The notes below the pieces were generated by a model. The model saw only the letters and a program-made list of their open reading frames with translations. It searched no databases and was not told the origin of the DNA. The translations under genes were made by a program, and so were the position numbers. A stretch of DNA of 64,000 bases from assembly GCA_008477525.1 (NCBI GenBank), contig SPDT01000002.1, forward strand, positions 3,596,001 to 3,660,000, written 5' to 3'. This DNA comes from Hypomyces perniciosus. Its lineage: Eukaryota > Ascomycota > Sordariomycetes > Hypocreales > Hypocreaceae. Of this stretch, positions 63,548-64,000 are shown piece by piece (the first letter of the stretch is position 1; the number at the start of each line of letters is the position of its first letter).

Positions 63548-64000
63548 ATGATACTTCAAAGCACTCTACTCTTGTCTTTAGTGACAGTCGGCCTTTCTAC
63601 TCCGATCATTTTAAGATCGGACAGTAATGGCCCCCCAGGAAATGCTACATTTATCCCATGTGCTGAGGGGACTACAGACCCGATCTGTAAACTCCTCCGC
63701 CAGCCTAGCCGGGATATTATTACGGAAATCGTGCACCCTAACGGGACTGTGCAAATTAAACGGAATCTGTACACCCGTGAGCAACTGCAGATAATCCGGA
63801 ATCAGAACAACGTGACCAGCATCGAACACCAGCCTGGTGAAGTCATCCACGACCGGTCCGCTGAATTCATCAGTAATCTGACGAAGCGGGAGGCGGCGCC
63901 GCCGGTTTGCTACGTCGAGACCCAGAAGTGGTACGACCAACACGAATGGGGGTACTGGTACCAAGCGTGGCATCAGGTGGGCAATTGCTTCTACTGCGAC
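63548..64000 (+). CDS. Secreted pre-pro-protein, 3'-partial
   Basis: Open from the ATG at 63548 to the window edge (151 codons, no stop). Signal peptide MILQSTLLLSLVTVGLS, then a propeptide with N-glycosylation sites (NATF, NGTV, NVTS, NLTK) and a dibasic KR at about residue 115, after which the chain becomes Trp/Tyr/Cys-rich (WYDQHEWGYWYQAW, CFYC). This layout fits Kex2-type processing and release of a C-terminal mature domain, as in several fungal secreted proteins. I do not recognise the domain, and the rest is outside the window. Confidence 0.7.
   Translation, partial: MILQSTLLLSLVTVGLSTPIILRSDSNGPPGNATFIPCAEGTTDPICKLLRQPSRDIITEIVHPNGTVQIKRNLYTREQLQIIRNQNNVTSIEHQPGEVIHDRSAEFISNLTKREAAPPVCYVETQKWYDQHEWGYWYQAWHQVGNCFYCD

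Noticed and set aside
1..64000. CRISPR array or biosynthetic gene cluster
   Set aside because: No regularly spaced identical repeats with unique spacers and no PKS, NRPS, terpene or P450 genes were seen.

Overview
This window looks like nuclear DNA of a filamentous ascomycete (Pezizomycotina). The grounds are short 50-80 nt GT-AG introns with CTAAC/CTGAC branch points, STAND/NLR genes with hydrolase N-termini, a FunK1 kinase, Tad-clade LINEs, small secreted cysteine-containing proteins, and long stretches turned almost entirely to A/T in the manner of repeat-induced point mutation (RIP). Genus cannot be fixed from sequence alone. The region reads as accessory and repeat-rich rather than core housekeeping.

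Layout. 0-24 kb is a mosaic: a FunK1 kinase tail at the left edge, a four-exon type II glycosyltransferase (1980-3374), an alpha/beta-hydrolase-NB-ARC-TPR NLR (5276-8106), a multicopy-type fungal gene carrying an in-frame stop (8498-9784), an intact DD34E transposase (9824-10822), relics of a second transposase and of NLR genes, an HNH nuclease gene (15197-17004), a cysteine-rich secreted protein (17979-18197), and an LRR protein (22083-23082). Short duplicated modules recur here, including the 5' end of the HNH gene and a ~45 bp motif resembling an NLR 3' end.

24-42 kb holds a hydrolase-NACHT-HEAT NLR with a stop inside its repeat array (24947-28290), a full-length Tad-like LINE with a 14 bp target-site duplication (29864-35778), a Pif1-like helicase whose ATG lies about 70 bp behind the LINE (35847-37709), and a protein with a Myb/SANT-like tail (38712-40197), an inverted piece of which lies beside it.

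42.2-61.6 kb is mostly RIP-type AT-rich DNA. It contains a chromodomain Ty3/Gypsy relic, LTR remnants, inverted-repeat elements and LINE remnants. Islands of normal composition inside it carry a GT34 glycosyltransferase (50397-51494) and two secreted proteins (53205-53912, 55486-55893). The right end has a miniature LTR element with ~90 bp LTRs (61531-62682) and the start of a secreted pre-pro-protein that runs off the window.

Functional reading (inference): two STAND immune-type receptors plus NLR wreckage, secreted effector-like proteins, and transposons with RIP together fit a fast-evolving accessory compartment for non-self recognition and host interaction. No biosynthetic cluster, rRNA gene, convincing tRNA or CRISPR array was seen.
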